A DNA stretch of 64,000 bases from Clostridium chrysemydis (GCF_015234215.1 NZ_JADEKP010000001.1:186001-250000), one strand, 5' to 3'; positions 18,418-28,080 are shown, counted from the first letter of the stretch. Notes: generated by a model from the letters alone, not told the origin. Translations and numbers: made by a program.

Positions 18418-19587
18418 TTGCTTAGAGGAGACTTACTATTTGATAGAAGAGATTCATATAGTGACAAATTTAAACTTGATTTTAAAAAAATAAGAGATAT
18501 AGATAAACCTTTATTATTCTCAACAATAGCGCTTGCTCTTTTTGGGATACTTAACATATACTTAGCAACTAAAGGGAATACAGATCCCTTTGCTACTGCA
18601 AAAAGACAGTTTATTTGGCTTATAATATCTTTAATAGCTTTATACATATTTATGGCAATAGATTATAGAGTACTTTATAATTATGTTCCCATTTTTTATT
18701 GGGGCTCAGTACTACTTCTTTTTGCAACTAAATTCTTTGGAGTCGTAGTTAATGGTGCTAGAGGTTGGTTAAAGTTTGGACCTATTTCGCTCCAACCAGC
18801 AGAGGTTGCAAAAATAGCTATGATTATGATGCTTGCAAAAAAACTAGAAGAGATAGATTCAGATATAAATGAACCAAAAAATTTCTTTATGTTAGTGTTT
18901 TATGCAGCAGTTCCAGTTCTTTTAATTGTAACTCAACCTGATATGGGAATGACTATGGTATGTTTCTTTATGGTACTTGGAGTGTTCTTTATAGCAGGAC
19001 TTGATAAAAGGATTATACTTGGAGGGTTTGCAGCGTTACTTATAGGAATAGTTGTAGTTTGGAATTCAGGATTGATTCAAGATTATCAAAAGGGAAGAAT
19101 AACTTCATTTTTACACCCAGAGGCAAACTCACAAGGAACGGGGTATCATTTAAATCAATCACTTATAAGTATTGGTTCTGGAGGGGTATTAGGAAGTAGA
19201 CCTTCAATCAAAACAGACGGAAGTACAGGATATGCAGCGCAACACGTTCCGGAAGTTCAAACTGATTTTATATTTGCAGCAACATCAGAGCATTGGGGAC
19301 TTATAGGTTCACTTTTTGTATTATTTTTATACGGAGTACTGATTAGTCGTATGATTGCAATAGCTAGAACCTCAAAAGATATTTTTGGTTCTATTATTTC
19401 AGTTGGTCTTGTATCATACTTCCTTTTTGCGATTTTCCAAAATATCGGTATGACTATAGGACTTATGCCAATTACAGGTATAACACTTCCTCTTGTAAGT
19501 TATGGTGGTAGTTCGCTTTTAACTACTATAATGTCAATTGGACTTGTACTTAACATTGGAATGAGAAGAAAGAAAATAAGATTTTAA
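18418..19587 (+). CDS. rodA: SEDS-family glycosyltransferase RodA
   Basis: RodA polymerises glycan strands from lipid II and works with PBP2. The 389-residue protein has about ten membrane helices and SEDS landmarks: GARGWLKFGPISLQPAEVAKI, the long loop with GYHLNQSLISIGSGG, PEVQTDFIFAATSEHWGL carrying the catalytic-type Asp, and GITLPLVSYGGSSLLTT near the C-terminus. Translation starts at TTG, seven bases after AGGAGG (18405-18410). A promoter-like TATAAT lies at 18371-18376. The gene is its own unit, between two terminators, next to minCDE. Confidence 0.96.
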   Translation: MLRGDLLFDRRDSYSDKFKLDFKKIRDIDKPLLFSTIALALFGILNIYLATKGNTDPFATAKRQFIWLIISLIALYIFMAIDYRVLYNYVPIFYWGSVLLLFATKFFGVVVNGARGWLKFGPISLQPAEVAKIAMIMMLAKKLEEIDSDINEPKNFFMLVFYAAVPVLLIVTQPDMGMTMVCFFMVLGVFFIAGLDKRIILGGFAALLIGIVVVWNSGLIQDYQKGRITSFLHPEANSQGTGYHLNQSLISIGSGGVLGSRPSIKTDGSTGYAAQHVPEVQTDFIFAATSEHWGLIGSLFVLFLYGVLISRMIAIARTSKDIFGSIISVGLVSYFLFAIFQNIGMTIGLMPITGITLPLVSYGGSSLLTTIMSIGLVLNIGMRRKKIRF

Positions 19588-19593
19588 TTTATA

Positions 19594-19636
19594 AAAGACA
19601 TACAAAATATTTAAGTTTTGTATGTCTTTATTTTTT
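19594..19636 (+). terminator. Intrinsic terminator after rodA
   Basis: AAAGACATACAAAA pairs perfectly with TTTTGTATGTCTTT over an 8-base loop, followed by a T-run. Confidence 0.92.
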
Positions 19637-19709
19637 TATTATATAAGCATAATATAATCATCTTCTAAATATAATTTTAATAGTGTTACTTAAAAGGGAG
19701 ATGATTAAA

Positions 19710-20102
19710 ATGGGTAGTTATAGAAGAGAGTATGAGGACTATTATAGCGGTTTAAAAAGTGGGGGAGAGCTAGGGGATTTAGATAAAAATAATACTAAAA
19801 TTAATCCTAAATTTGTAAAGCATAGAAATGATTTAGCTATAAGTAGAGGGGTTAATTATTATAAAGGAACTAAAGAAAGAGAAGAAAATAGCATAGTAAA
19901 AGTAATATATTATGATATTTTAGGCGCTATGATAATATTTTTAATTTTCTTAAGCTTTATTGGACTTAAAGGTTTCGGAAGAGATGGACTTTATAAGGAA
20001 GCTAAAGTAATGATTGAAAAAAATTATACTGTAGATGAATTAAAAGGATTTGTCAATTTGGATTGGGTACTTGAAAAGATAAAAGAAATAAAAATAAAAT
20101 AG
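19710..20102 (+). CDS. Small membrane protein in the SpoIVFA position
   Basis: The 130-residue protein has a charged cytoplasmic N-terminus (about 75 residues, YRREYEDYYSGLKSGG), one membrane helix (about 78-97, DILGAMIIFLIFLSFIG) and a 30-residue outer tail. In Clostridia and Bacillus the gene just before spoIVFB usually encodes a SpoIVFA-like or M23-domain protein that controls the protease. This one keeps the topology but has no M23 peptidase part. The start at 19710 has GGGAG nine bases upstream; ATG 19701 touches that site. A partner role for the next gene is inferred from position only. Confidence 0.65.
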   Translation: MGSYRREYEDYYSGLKSGGELGDLDKNNTKINPKFVKHRNDLAISRGVNYYKGTKEREENSIVKVIYYDILGAMIIFLIFLSFIGLKGFGRDGLYKEAKVMIEKNYTVDELKGFVNLDWVLEKIKEIKIK

Positions 20103-20130
20103 GTTTAGCAATTTTGATTTCGGGGTGGTT

Positions 20131-20982
20131 ATGAAAAAATCTATTAAGTTTTTACTATTAGATATAGTGATTCTTGCTATAGTAATTAATTTTAATAATC
20201 TGTATTTATTAGGTTTTTTATTTATCTTCTTGCATGAAATTACTCATGTGTTTGTAAGTAAGTTATATGGATTAAATCTTTATAAGATAGATTTTTTACT
20301 TATTGGTACTAAGGCGGAAATAGAGGAAATAGAAGACTTAGACCCTTGTAAGAGATTTATTATATATTTTAGTGGACCTTTTTTGAATTTGATTTTTGGA
20401 TTAATATTTTATATAATTTCGCTAAAAGTAAATTGGTCCTTTTTAAATATATGTTATAGCCTTAATTTTGGGTTGTTCTTTTTTAATATTTTACCTTGTT
20501 ATCCGTTAGATGGCTCTAGGATGCTTGAAATTATAATTATGAAATTTACTACATTTAGAAGAGGTAAAAGGATTGTAAGTATTATAAGTTTTATGATTTC
20601 AGGTATTTTTATAATTAGCTTTTTTTATCTTCTTATATTACATAAAATTAATGTTACATTATTGTTAGTTGGAGGGCTTTTTATTTATTCAACTATAATT
20701 GAAAGAAAAGCAACTTCTTATATAATGATGAGTGATTTAATTAAGAAAAGAAAAAGGATAGAAAATGAAGGCTATATACAAAATAGGACAATATCTGTTT
20801 ATTATAAAATGAGCCTTTTGAAAGTTTTAATGCTTTTTGAAAAAGATAAGTTTAATACATTTTATATATTAGATGAAGAGATAAAATTATTAAAAATAAT
20901 CCATGAAGATGAAGTAATAAAAGGTTTAAAAGAATATGGTGATATTTCTTTAGAAGAGTATCTTAAAAGAGAGGATGTATAA
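20131..20982 (+). CDS. spoIVFB: SpoIVFB-like intramembrane metalloprotease (M50 family)
   Basis: M50 site-2 proteases cut substrates within the membrane; SpoIVFB activates pro-sigma K in the mother cell. The 283-residue product has several membrane helices, the zinc motif HEITH (in FLHEITHVFVSK) and the second motif NILPCYPLDGSRM with the third zinc ligand Asp. The C-terminal 80 residues resemble the CBS-like cytoplasmic part of SpoIVFB. ATG 20131 is preferred over GTG 20125 because GGGGTGG overlaps the latter. A general S2P role is possible, but the position beside rodA/minE favours SpoIVFB. Confidence 0.82.
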   Translation: MKKSIKFLLLDIVILAIVINFNNLYLLGFLFIFLHEITHVFVSKLYGLNLYKIDFLLIGTKAEIEEIEDLDPCKRFIIYFSGPFLNLIFGLIFYIISLKVNWSFLNICYSLNFGLFFFNILPCYPLDGSRMLEIIIMKFTTFRRGKRIVSIISFMISGIFIISFFYLLILHKINVTLLLVGGLFIYSTIIERKATSYIMMSDLIKKRKRIENEGYIQNRTISVYYKMSLLKVLMLFEKDKFNTFYILDEEIKLLKIIHEDEVIKGLKEYGDISLEEYLKREDV

Positions 20983-21006
20983 AATATACATCCTCTTAGT
21001 CTTTTT
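20970..21006 (+). terminator. Terminator overlapping the spoIVFB stop codon
   Basis: AGAGGATGTATA (20970-20981) pairs with TATACATCCTCT (20985-20996), then a T-rich stretch. The left arm contains the last codons of the gene. Confidence 0.85.
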
Positions 21007-21102
21007 GTGACTAAATTCGATAAGGATAGAAGAAAAATGTAATTTGTGCTAGAATAGAGGAATGAAAAAATGATAGTTTAATTTTAGGAGGATGTAATTT
21101 TA

Positions 21103-22959
21103 ATGAATAAAATTTCAGATAACATCTTAAGTAAGGTTGAAAAGCCAGCTAGATATGTTGGTGGAGAACTTAACCAAGTTATTAAAAATCCAAAGGAAGT
21201 AGATATTAGATTTGCTTTTTGTTTTCCAGATGTATATGAAGTAGGAATGTCTCATTTAGGAACAAGAATACTTTATCACACTATAAATGAAAGAAAAGAT
21301 ACTTATTGCGAAAGAGTTTTTGCACCATGGCCAGATATGGAAGAGGAAATGAGAAAAAACAACATTCCTCTATATGCATTAGAATCAAAAGATTCATTAG
21401 AAGAATTTGATATGCTTGGATTTACTCTTCAATATGAGATGAGTTATACAAATATTTTAAATATGTTAAATATGTCAGGAGTAACACTTAGGGCATCAGA
21501 AAGAGGAGAAGATGAGCCTATAGTTATGGCAGGTGGACCTTGTGCTTATAACCCAGAGCCACTTTATGATATAGTAGATTTCTTTGAACTAGGTGAGGGA
21601 GAAGAAATGATGAACGACGTTTTAGATGTTTACTCTAAATTTAAAGGTAAAAAATCTAAAAAAGAATTCTTAAGAGAAATTTCAAAAATAAAAGGTATTT
21701 ACGTTCCTTCACTTTATGATGTTACTTATAATGAAGACGGAACTATTAAAGAATTTAAACCTAAATTTGAAGATGTACCTTCTGTAGTTCAAAAAAGAAT
21801 TATAACAAACTTTGATAAAGTAGAATTCCCTATTGAAGACATGATAGTTCCTTATACTGATGTAGTTCACGATAGAATCGTGCTTGAAACAACTAGAGGG
21901 TGTACTAATGGTTGTAGATTCTGTCAAGCTGGTATGATATATAGACCTGTTAGAGAAAAGAGTCGTGAAACACTTTTAAAGCAGGCTAGAGATCTTGTAA
22001 AATCAACAGGATACCAAGAAATATCACTAGCTTCATTAAGTATTTGCGATTATTCAGATATTCAAAATCTTATATTAGATTTAGTAAAAGAACATAGTGA
22101 CAACAAAGTAGGGGTAGCACTTCCTTCAATTAGAGTAGATGCATTCTCTGTAGATTTAATTAAAGAAATCCAAAAGGTTAGAAAAACTGGGTTAACATTT
22201 GCACCAGAAGCTGGTTCTCAAAGAATGAGAGATGTTATAAATAAAGGATTAACAGAAGAAAGAATATTAGAAGCTACAAGATCTGCTTTTGAGTCAGGTT
22301 GGAGCACTATAAAACTTTACTTTATAATAGGTCTTCCTTACGAGAAAATCGAGGATTGTGAAGCTATAGGAGATTTAGCAGGTAAGATGGTAGAAGAGTA
22401 TTTTAAAGTACCAAAGGGAGTAAGACAAAAAGGACTTAGAGTTACAGTAAGTACTTCAATTTTAGTTCCAAAACCATTTACTCCATTCCAATGGGCACCT
22501 ATGGAAAGAATGGATGCTGTAGGTGAAAAAATCAAAGCTGTTAAAATGTCACTAAAATCTAGTGCTATAGTTTATAACTACCACGAGCAAAAGACCTCAC
22601 TTATGGAAGCTGTATTTGCAAGAGGAGATAGAAAACTTTGTGACGTACTTATAAAAGCTTTCGAAAAAGGATGTAAATTTGACGGTTGGTCAGAATACTT
22701 TAAGTTTGATTCATGGCTTGAAGCTATGGAAGAGTGTAATGTTTCTCCAGAATTCTATGCTTATAGAGAAAGATCATACGATGAAATACTTCCTTGGGAC
22801 TTTATAGATATAGGAGTTAATAGATCATATCTAGAAAGAGAAAACGAAAAAGCTAAAGATGCTATTTTAACTCAAAACTGTAGAAAAGGATGTACAGGTT
22901 GCGGGGTAAATGTAAACTTTAAAGAAGGGGAGTGTTTTGAAGGTGCGTTACTTAATTAA
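21103..22959 (+). CDS. Radical SAM protein of the TIGR03960 type
   Basis: The 618-residue protein has an N-terminal cobalamin-binding-like region (FAFCFPDVYEVGMSHLGTRIL) and a radical SAM domain with the iron-sulfur motif TTRGCTNGCRFCQAG (around residues 264-275; three cysteines spaced CxxxCxxC). A C-terminal cysteine cluster CRKGCTGCG may bind another metal centre. It is nearly always followed by a DUF2344 gene, as here, with 23-base overlap, so the two probably act together. The reaction is not established. A role in RNA or cofactor modification near RNase G and rplU is inferred. Start follows TAGGAGGATG. Confidence 0.9.
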   Translation: MNKISDNILSKVEKPARYVGGELNQVIKNPKEVDIRFAFCFPDVYEVGMSHLGTRILYHTINERKDTYCERVFAPWPDMEEEMRKNNIPLYALESKDSLEEFDMLGFTLQYEMSYTNILNMLNMSGVTLRASERGEDEPIVMAGGPCAYNPEPLYDIVDFFELGEGEEMMNDVLDVYSKFKGKKSKKEFLREISKIKGIYVPSLYDVTYNEDGTIKEFKPKFEDVPSVVQKRIITNFDKVEFPIEDMIVPYTDVVHDRIVLETTRGCTNGCRFCQAGMIYRPVREKSRETLLKQARDLVKSTGYQEISLASLSICDYSDIQNLILDLVKEHSDNKVGVALPSIRVDAFSVDLIKEIQKVRKTGLTFAPEAGSQRMRDVINKGLTEERILEATRSAFESGWSTIKLYFIIGLPYEKIEDCEAIGDLAGKMVEEYFKVPKGVRQKGLRVTVSTSILVPKPFTPFQWAPMERMDAVGEKIKAVKMSLKSSAIVYNYHEQKTSLMEAVFARGDRKLCDVLIKAFEKGCKFDGWSEYFKFDSWLEAMEECNVSPEFYAYRERSYDEILPWDFIDIGVNRSYLERENEKAKDAILTQNCRKGCTGCGVNVNFKEGECFEGALLN

Positions 22960-23647
22960 ATTTACTAAAGAACCAGAAATAAAATTTATAGGTCACTTAG
23001 ACTTAATGAGAACTATTCAAAGAATAATTAGAAGATCAGAAATACCAGTTGAATATTCAAAGGGGTTTAATCCGCATATGTCACTTTCAATGGCCCAACC
23101 TCTTTCAGTTGGAGTTTATTCAAGCGGAGAGTATATGGATTTAGTTTTAACTTCCGAAGTAGATACTAAAGAAGTAATAGAAAAATTAAATAAAGTTACA
23201 GCAAGAGGGGTTAAGTTTTTAGAAGCAAGTAAAGTTTATCCACCTAAACAAAACGAAAAGAAATTTCCTCAAGCGATGGCATTAATAGATGCAGCTAAGT
23301 ATACTATCAAAATAGAATATGAAAATTTAGATAATTTCGAAGAAGAAATGAAAAATCTTTTAAGTACTAAAGAGTGGATAATGACTAAAAAGACTAAAAG
23401 AAGTGAAAAAGATGTTGATATAAGACCTATGGTTCACGATATAAAATATTGGACTAAAGATTCTTATGGAGTTTTTAATGTTATTATAAGTTCAGGAAGT
23501 AGAGCTCACCTTTCTGCTGATTTGTTTAGTGATTTAATAAAAAAACACACAACAGGAGTTTTAGAAGATCAATTTATAGAAATCAGAAGAGAAGAAATGT
23601 ATATTGATAAAAATGGAAGCTTAATACCGCTTTATAAATGTATATAG
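22937..23647 (+). CDS. DUF2344 / TIGR03936 family protein, radical SAM partner
   Basis: The 236-residue protein opens with the family signature RYLIKFTKEPEIKFIGHLDLMRTIQR followed by FNPHMSLSMAQPLSVGVYSSGEYMD. The fold resembles part of tRNA pseudouridine or radical SAM accessory proteins, but the activity is unknown. In some bacteria this domain is fused to the radical SAM protein encoded upstream. It overlaps that gene by 23 bases. The frame can start at TTG 22937 or GTG 22943; the latter gives MRYLIKF, a more usual N-terminus. Confidence 0.88.
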   Translation: MKVRYLIKFTKEPEIKFIGHLDLMRTIQRIIRRSEIPVEYSKGFNPHMSLSMAQPLSVGVYSSGEYMDLVLTSEVDTKEVIEKLNKVTARGVKFLEASKVYPPKQNEKKFPQAMALIDAAKYTIKIEYENLDNFEEEMKNLLSTKEWIMTKKTKRSEKDVDIRPMVHDIKYWTKDSYGVFNVIISSGSRAHLSADLFSDLIKKHTTGVLEDQFIEIRREEMYIDKNGSLIPLYKCI

Positions 23648-23659
23648 GAAGTGTAATTA

Positions 23660-25108
23660 ATGAGAGAGATTTTTATTGAAAGAAGAGAAGAATTATTAAG
23701 AATTGCTATTAAAAATAATAGCGAAATTGAAGAGTTTTTAATAGAAGAAAATTCAAACGAGCCAAAATCTGGAGAGATCTATAAAGCTAGGGTTAAAAAT
23801 ATAATACATGGAATAAATTCTATATTCTTAGATATGGGATTAGAAAAAGAGGGTTATATGTATTATAGTGAAGAACTTAGAAAAGCCGAAATTAAAAAAG
23901 GTGATGAGCTTTTAGTTGAAATTTCTAAAGAGCCTTTAAATGAAAAGGGAGCTAAAGTTAGCCCTAAATACAGTATTCCTGGAAAATATATAGTTTTAAA
24001 TAAGGATAAAGAGGGGATAACCTTCTCTAGAAGAATTACAGATGATGTAAAAAAGAAGCTTATTTTAGCAGAACTTAAAAATCTTTCAGGGATGAACGTA
24101 ACTGTAAGAACAGAAGGAGCAAACGTACCTTTAGATCTTCTAATAAAAGAAGAAGATAAGCTTATAGAAATTAATAGAGAACTAGAGAGAAAGCTTAAAT
24201 TTACTAAAGCTTTAGGTAAGGTTTTTGGTGAAGAGATAACTTTAAGTAAAGTTTTAAGAGATAACATAACTAAAGGGAACTTAATAATTCACGTTGATAA
24301 CAAGTTTGATGAAGATTTAGTTAAAAGTTATATAGATGGAGAGCAAAACGTAAAGGTTCAAGCCTACGAAGGAAACAGACATCTATTTGATTTTTATAAC
24401 ATAGAAAAAGAAATCCTAAAACTTAGACACAACAAAGTTAGGCTTAAATGCGGTGGAAATATAGTTATAGAAAAAACAGAAGCTATGTATGTAATAGATG
24501 TAAATAGTGGGAAAAATATTAAAGAGAGAAACTTTGATAAAACTATATTAGAAACTAATTTAGAAGCGGCAAAAGAAGCTTCAAGGCAAATTATGCTAAG
24601 AAACCTTTCGGGGATAATTGTTATAGATTTTATTGATATGAGAGATAAAGGCGCAAGGCAAAAAGTTATGCATGCACTTAAAGACGGGTTAAAAGAAGAT
24701 AAGAGTGCAAGTAAGATTTTCCCGTTTACAGAACTAGATTTAATTCAAATTTCTAGAAGAAGAAGAGGGAAATCAATTTATGACTATATCGAAGAAGGAT
24801 GCACAAGGTGTGATGGAACAGGTATGGTTATGAAACTATCTTATCTTGAGGAATTAATAAAAAATGATATTTTAAGGTCTGTAGATGATAATACTATAAC
24901 AAGTTTCTTTATAGAACTTGACCCTATATATAGAGAAAGAGTAAACGGAGATAAATTTTCTTTTTTAAAAAATATAGATGGTCTAGATAAAGAAATATAC
25001 TTAAAATATTCAGAAGGAATAGATGGATATAAAATTGAACCTTTAATTTTTAATAGTCAAAAAGAAAATATTAAAGATTTTAAAATAAGTTCAATTCAAA
25101 AATATTAA
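23660..25108 (+). CDS. rng: Ribonuclease G/E family endoribonuclease
   Basis: RNase G/E cuts single-stranded AU-rich RNA and takes part in rRNA and mRNA processing. The 482-residue protein has an N-terminal S1 domain interrupted in the usual way (about residues 35-120, YKARVKNIIHGINSIFLDMG), the DNase I-like catalytic part with VIDVNSGKN and VIDFIDM (metal-binding Asp residues), and the zinc-link motif CTRCDGTG. The length fits RNase G with no long scaffold tail. It follows the DUF2344 gene by 12 bases and precedes the L21 leader, a common clostridial order. Confidence 0.94.
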   Translation: MREIFIERREELLRIAIKNNSEIEEFLIEENSNEPKSGEIYKARVKNIIHGINSIFLDMGLEKEGYMYYSEELRKAEIKKGDELLVEISKEPLNEKGAKVSPKYSIPGKYIVLNKDKEGITFSRRITDDVKKKLILAELKNLSGMNVTVRTEGANVPLDLLIKEEDKLIEINRELERKLKFTKALGKVFGEEITLSKVLRDNITKGNLIIHVDNKFDEDLVKSYIDGEQNVKVQAYEGNRHLFDFYNIEKEILKLRHNKVRLKCGGNIVIEKTEAMYVIDVNSGKNIKERNFDKTILETNLEAAKEASRQIMLRNLSGIIVIDFIDMRDKGARQKVMHALKDGLKEDKSASKIFPFTELDLIQISRRRRGKSIYDYIEEGCTRCDGTGMVMKLSYLEELIKNDILRSVDDNTITSFFIELDPIYRERVNGDKFSFLKNIDGLDKEIYLKYSEGIDGYKIEPLIFNSQKENIKDFKISSIQKY

Positions 25109-25139
25109 AAAGTTCCTTTACAAAAAAAATGTCATATGT

Positions 25140-25238
25140 TAAACTATTTTAGTAAACCGCTCACGATAGGGTTTATTTTTCGAAAAACAAAGAGAGAAAC
25201 TTTGTACCCGTAGTGGCGAGACCGTTATGAGGAGGTGT
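25140..25238 (+). promoter_or_regulatory. L21-type ribosomal protein leader before rplU
   Basis: The 134-base gap before rplU contains two hairpins: TAAACC / GGTTTA (25153-25158, 25170-25175) and ACAAAG / CTTTGT (25187-25192, 25200-25205), followed by a GC-containing stretch and the ribosome site. Firmicute rplU genes often carry a conserved L21 leader here, thought to bind L21 for feedback control. Assignment rests on position and hairpins, not a model search. Confidence 0.65.
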
Positions 25239-25242
25239 TTTA

Positions 25243-25554
25243 ATGTACGCAGTAGTAGCAACAGGAGGAAAGCAATACAGAGTTCAAGAGGGCGATGTAT
25301 TATTCGTAGAGAAGTTAGATGCAGCTGTAGATTCAACAGTTGAATTAACAGAAGTATTAGCAGTATCAAACGGAGAAACTTTAACAGTTGGTAAACCAAT
25401 GGTTGAAGGAGCTAAAGTTACAGCTAAGGTTGTATCTCAAGGTAAAGCTAAGAAAGTTGTAGTTTTCAAGTATAAAGCTAAGAAAGACTACAGAAGAAAG
25501 AATGGTCACAGACAACCATACACTAAATTAGTTATCGAAAAGATCGAAGCTTAA
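25243..25554 (+). CDS. rplU: 50S ribosomal protein L21
   Basis: The 103-residue protein is a canonical L21: [20 protein letters not shown] at the start and [22 protein letters not shown] near the end, the rRNA-binding signature. L21 binds 23S rRNA with L20. It is the first gene of the conserved rplU-prp-rpmA set and has AGGAGGTG eight bases before the ATG. Expression is probably controlled by the leader just upstream. Confidence 0.98.
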   Translation: MYAVVATGGKQYRVQEGDVLFVEKLDAAVDSTVELTEVLAVSNGETLTVGKPMVEGAKVTAKVVSQGKAKKVVVFKYKAKKDYRRKNGHRQPYTKLVIEKIEA

Positions 25555-25557
25555 TCT

Positions 25558-25944
25558 ATGATTAAAGTAGAGATTTTTAAAAAAGATGATAATTTATTAG
25601 GATTCGTTATAGATAGTCACGCAATGCCAGGCGATAGAGACTTTCAAAGTGATATATCCCTAGTTGGCGAAGCTTTTGATATGATATGTAACTCAGTTTC
25701 AGTCTTATCACAAAGTGTTCTTATAGGATTAGATGAAGTTTTAAAACTTAATTGTTCTTATGAGATGGCAGACGGATACCTAAAGCTAGATTTATCTGAT
25801 TTTTCTAAAGAAGAGTTAGATGAAGCTCAGGTTTTACTTAAAACCTTCGAGAAAAGCTTAGAAAGTGTAATTTCTAGTTTGGATCAAATGTTTGGAAAAA
25901 CTAAACGCATAGAATATATAAAATTAGTGAAAGAGGAGGTGTAG
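25558..25944 (+). CDS. prp: Ribosomal-processing cysteine protease Prp
   Basis: Prp removes the N-terminal extension of L27, a step essential in Firmicutes that have such an extension. The 128-residue product has the catalytic pair His21 (DSHAMPG) and Cys44 (DMICNSVSV). In the usual Prp the two are about 12 residues apart (S. aureus His22, Cys34); here 23 residues separate them, an insertion of about 11. The gene sits between rplU and rpmA, three bases after rplU, and lacks a strong ribosome site of its own. Its likely substrate is encoded immediately downstream. Confidence 0.9.
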   Translation: MIKVEIFKKDDNLLGFVIDSHAMPGDRDFQSDISLVGEAFDMICNSVSVLSQSVLIGLDEVLKLNCSYEMADGYLKLDLSDFSKEELDEAQVLLKTFEKSLESVISSLDQMFGKTKRIEYIKLVKEEV

Positions 25945-25949
25945 TGAAA

Positions 25950-26249
25950 ATGCTAATAATGAACCTTCAATTATTTGCCCACAAAAAAGGGGTAGGTAGC
26001 TCAAAGAACGGTAGAGATTCTGAGTCAAAGAGACTAGGTGTTAAATCAGCAGACGGAGAATTCGTTCTAGCTGGAAACATCATCGTAAGACAAAGAGGAA
26101 CTAAAATCCACCCAGGTACAAACGTAGGTAAGGGTAAGGATGATACTTTATTCGCTAAAATCGATGGAGTAGTTAAATTTGAAAGAATGGGAAGAGACAA
26201 GAAGAAAGCTTCTGTTTACCCAGTTCAAGTAGAAGAAATAGCTGAATAG
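25950..26249 (+). CDS. rpmA: 50S ribosomal protein L27 with Prp-cleaved N-terminal extension
   Basis: L27 sits at the peptidyl-transferase centre. The 99-residue product begins [14 protein letters not shown]; the LQLFAHKKG motif is the established Prp cleavage site, cut between Phe9 and Ala10 to expose the mature N-terminus. The rest ([25 protein letters not shown]) is canonical. ATG 25950 is preferred, ten bases after AGGAGG (25934-25939); GTG 25944 is an alternative. A terminator follows. Confidence 0.96.
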   Translation: MLIMNLQLFAHKKGVGSSKNGRDSESKRLGVKSADGEFVLAGNIIVRQRGTKIHPGTNVGKGKDDTLFAKIDGVVKFERMGRDKKKASVYPVQVEEIAE

Positions 26250-26256
26250 TTATTAT

Positions 26257-26286
26257 AAAAGCACCCAAGTTTTTGGGTGCTTTTTA
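26257..26286 (+). terminator. Intrinsic terminator after rpmA
   Basis: AAAAGCACCCAA pairs with TTGGGTGCTTTT over a 4-base loop, followed by T. Confidence 0.93.
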
Positions 26287-26447
26287 AATATAGAGAGAAA
26301 TTTTCTTAAAAATCCCTAAAGAAATAAAATTTTGTTATATTATTATGATATAATAAATTGAATATTTTACTTTAAGCTTGATTTAATGGGGCTTAAAAGG
26401 GAATACTTAAGATAAGAATAAGACATTTACAGAAGGAGGATTGTCAT

Positions 26448-27734
26448 ATGTTTATAGATAAGGCCAAGGTATTTGTAAAGTCTGGTAAAGGTGGAGACGG
26501 ATGCGTTTCTTTTAGAAGAGAAAAGTATGTACCACTTGGTGGACCAGATGGTGGAGATGGTGGAAGAGGCGGAAGCATCATCTTTAGAGTAGACACAGGA
26601 ATTACGACATTAATGGATTTTAAATATAGAAGAAAATTCGTAGCAGACCCAGGTGAAAATGGGGGAACTTCAAAATGTTACGGAAGAGACGGAGAAAATT
26701 TACTTATAAGAGTGCCACTTGGAACTATTATAAGAGAAGCTGAAAGTAACAAAATCGTTTGTGACCTTTCAGAAAAAGATTCAGAATTCGTATTATTAAG
26801 AGGTGGAAAAGGTGGAAAGGGTAACTGCAAATTTACTACACCTACTAGACAAGCGCCTCATTTTGCTGAACCAGGAATGCCTGGAGAGGAAATGAATATA
26901 GTTTTAGAGCTTAAATTATTAGCTGACGTTGGATTACTTGGTTTCCCAAATGTAGGTAAATCAACATTCCTTTCAATGACAACTAAAGCGAAACCAAAGA
27001 TAGCTAACTATCACTTCACAACTATAAAACCTAACTTAGGTGTTGTTGCTATAGATGGAATTGAACCATTTGTAATGGCTGATATCCCAGGAATTATAGA
27101 AGGTGCTAGTGAAGGTGTTGGACTTGGACTTGAGTTCTTAAGACACATTGAAAGAACTAGACTTTTAATTCACGTAGTAGATATATCAGGAATAGAAGGA
27201 AGAGATCCTTTTGAAGACTTCGTAAAAATAAACGAAGAGCTTAAAAACTACTCAGTAAAACTTTGGGATAGACCTCAAATAGTAGTAGCAAATAAAGCAG
27301 ACCTTTTATTTGATGAAGAAGTATTCATAGAGTTTGAAAGAAAAGTTAAAGAACTTGGATACGATAAAGTTTATAAGATGTCAGCTGCAACTAGAGAAAA
27401 TGTTGATGCAGTTATAAAAGAGGCAGCTAGAGAACTTAAAGAAATTCCAATAACTGGACTTGAAATTTTAGATGAAGAAAGATATATCCCAGAAGAGAAG
27501 AAATTCACTTACGATATAGAAATCGAAAGAGGAGAAGAATGCGACACTTATGTTGTTTCAGGAAGCTTCGTAGATAGATTATTAAGTGCTGTAAATATTC
27601 ACGATGCAGATTCATTAAGATACTTCCACAAAGTTCTTAAGAATAAAGGTGTGTTAGATGATTTAAGAGAACTTGGTATTCAAGATGGAGATATGGTAAG
27701 ACTTGACGATTTCGAATTTGAATATATTCTTTAA
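26448..27734 (+). CDS. obgE: Obg-family GTPase ObgE/CgtA
   Basis: Obg is a ribosome-assembly and stress GTPase, essential for sporulation in Bacillus. The 428-residue protein has the glycine-rich Obg fold (about residues 1-158, [25 protein letters not shown]), the G domain with G1 [10 protein letters not shown] (about 164-173), G3 DIPGI and G4 NKAD, and the C-terminal OCT domain (about 345-428). All parts are complete. It is the first gene of obgE-yhbY-nadD-yqeK-lytR. The start follows AAGGAGGATTG. Confidence 0.97.
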   Translation: MFIDKAKVFVKSGKGGDGCVSFRREKYVPLGGPDGGDGGRGGSIIFRVDTGITTLMDFKYRRKFVADPGENGGTSKCYGRDGENLLIRVPLGTIIREAESNKIVCDLSEKDSEFVLLRGGKGGKGNCKFTTPTRQAPHFAEPGMPGEEMNIVLELKLLADVGLLGFPNVGKSTFLSMTTKAKPKIANYHFTTIKPNLGVVAIDGIEPFVMADIPGIIEGASEGVGLGLEFLRHIERTRLLIHVVDISGIEGRDPFEDFVKINEELKNYSVKLWDRPQIVVANKADLLFDEEVFIEFERKVKELGYDKVYKMSAATRENVDAVIKEAARELKEIPITGLEILDEERYIPEEKKFTYDIEIERGEECDTYVVSGSFVDRLLSAVNIHDADSLRYFHKVLKNKGVLDDLRELGIQDGDMVRLDDFEFEYIL

Positions 27735-27779
27735 TAAAGACTTTAAGATAAATAAGTTATTTTAGGAGGAAACATTTTA

Positions 27780-28076
27780 ATGTTAACAGGAAAACAAAGA
27801 GCTTACTTAAGAAAATTATCACACAATATAGACCCAATTTTCCAAATAGGTAAAAATGGAATAGAAGAAAACTTTTTAAAGCAAGTTGAAGAAGCTTTAG
27901 AAAAGAGAGAGCTTATAAAAATAAAAGTACTTGAAAATAGCGGTTTAGAAGCTAGAGAAGCTTCAGATTTTATCTGCAAAGAGGTTAAATGTGACGGAAT
28001 ACAAGCTATTGGAAGCAAGATGGTTTTATATAAGCAATCTAAAAAGAATCCAAAAATAGAAGTTCCAAAGAAGTAA
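27780..28076 (+). CDS. yhbY: YhbY-family RNA-binding (CRM domain) protein
   Basis: The 98-residue protein is a single CRM domain with MLTGKQRAYLRKLSH and PIFQIGKNGIEENF signatures; the GxxG-type loop contacts RNA. YhbY associates with pre-50S ribosomal particles. It sits 45 bases after obgE, a standard arrangement. The C-terminal tail (KQSKKNPKIEVPKK) is basic. The start follows TAGGAGG. Confidence 0.94.
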   Translation: MLTGKQRAYLRKLSHNIDPIFQIGKNGIEENFLKQVEEALEKRELIKIKVLENSGLEAREASDFICKEVKCDGIQAIGSKMVLYKQSKKNPKIEVPKK

Positions 28077-28080
28077 AAAA

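Noticed and set aside
25139-25399. Minus-strand frame across the L21 leader and rplU start
   Set aside because: It is antisense to a ribosomal protein gene and its leader, with no ribosome site or family resemblance.
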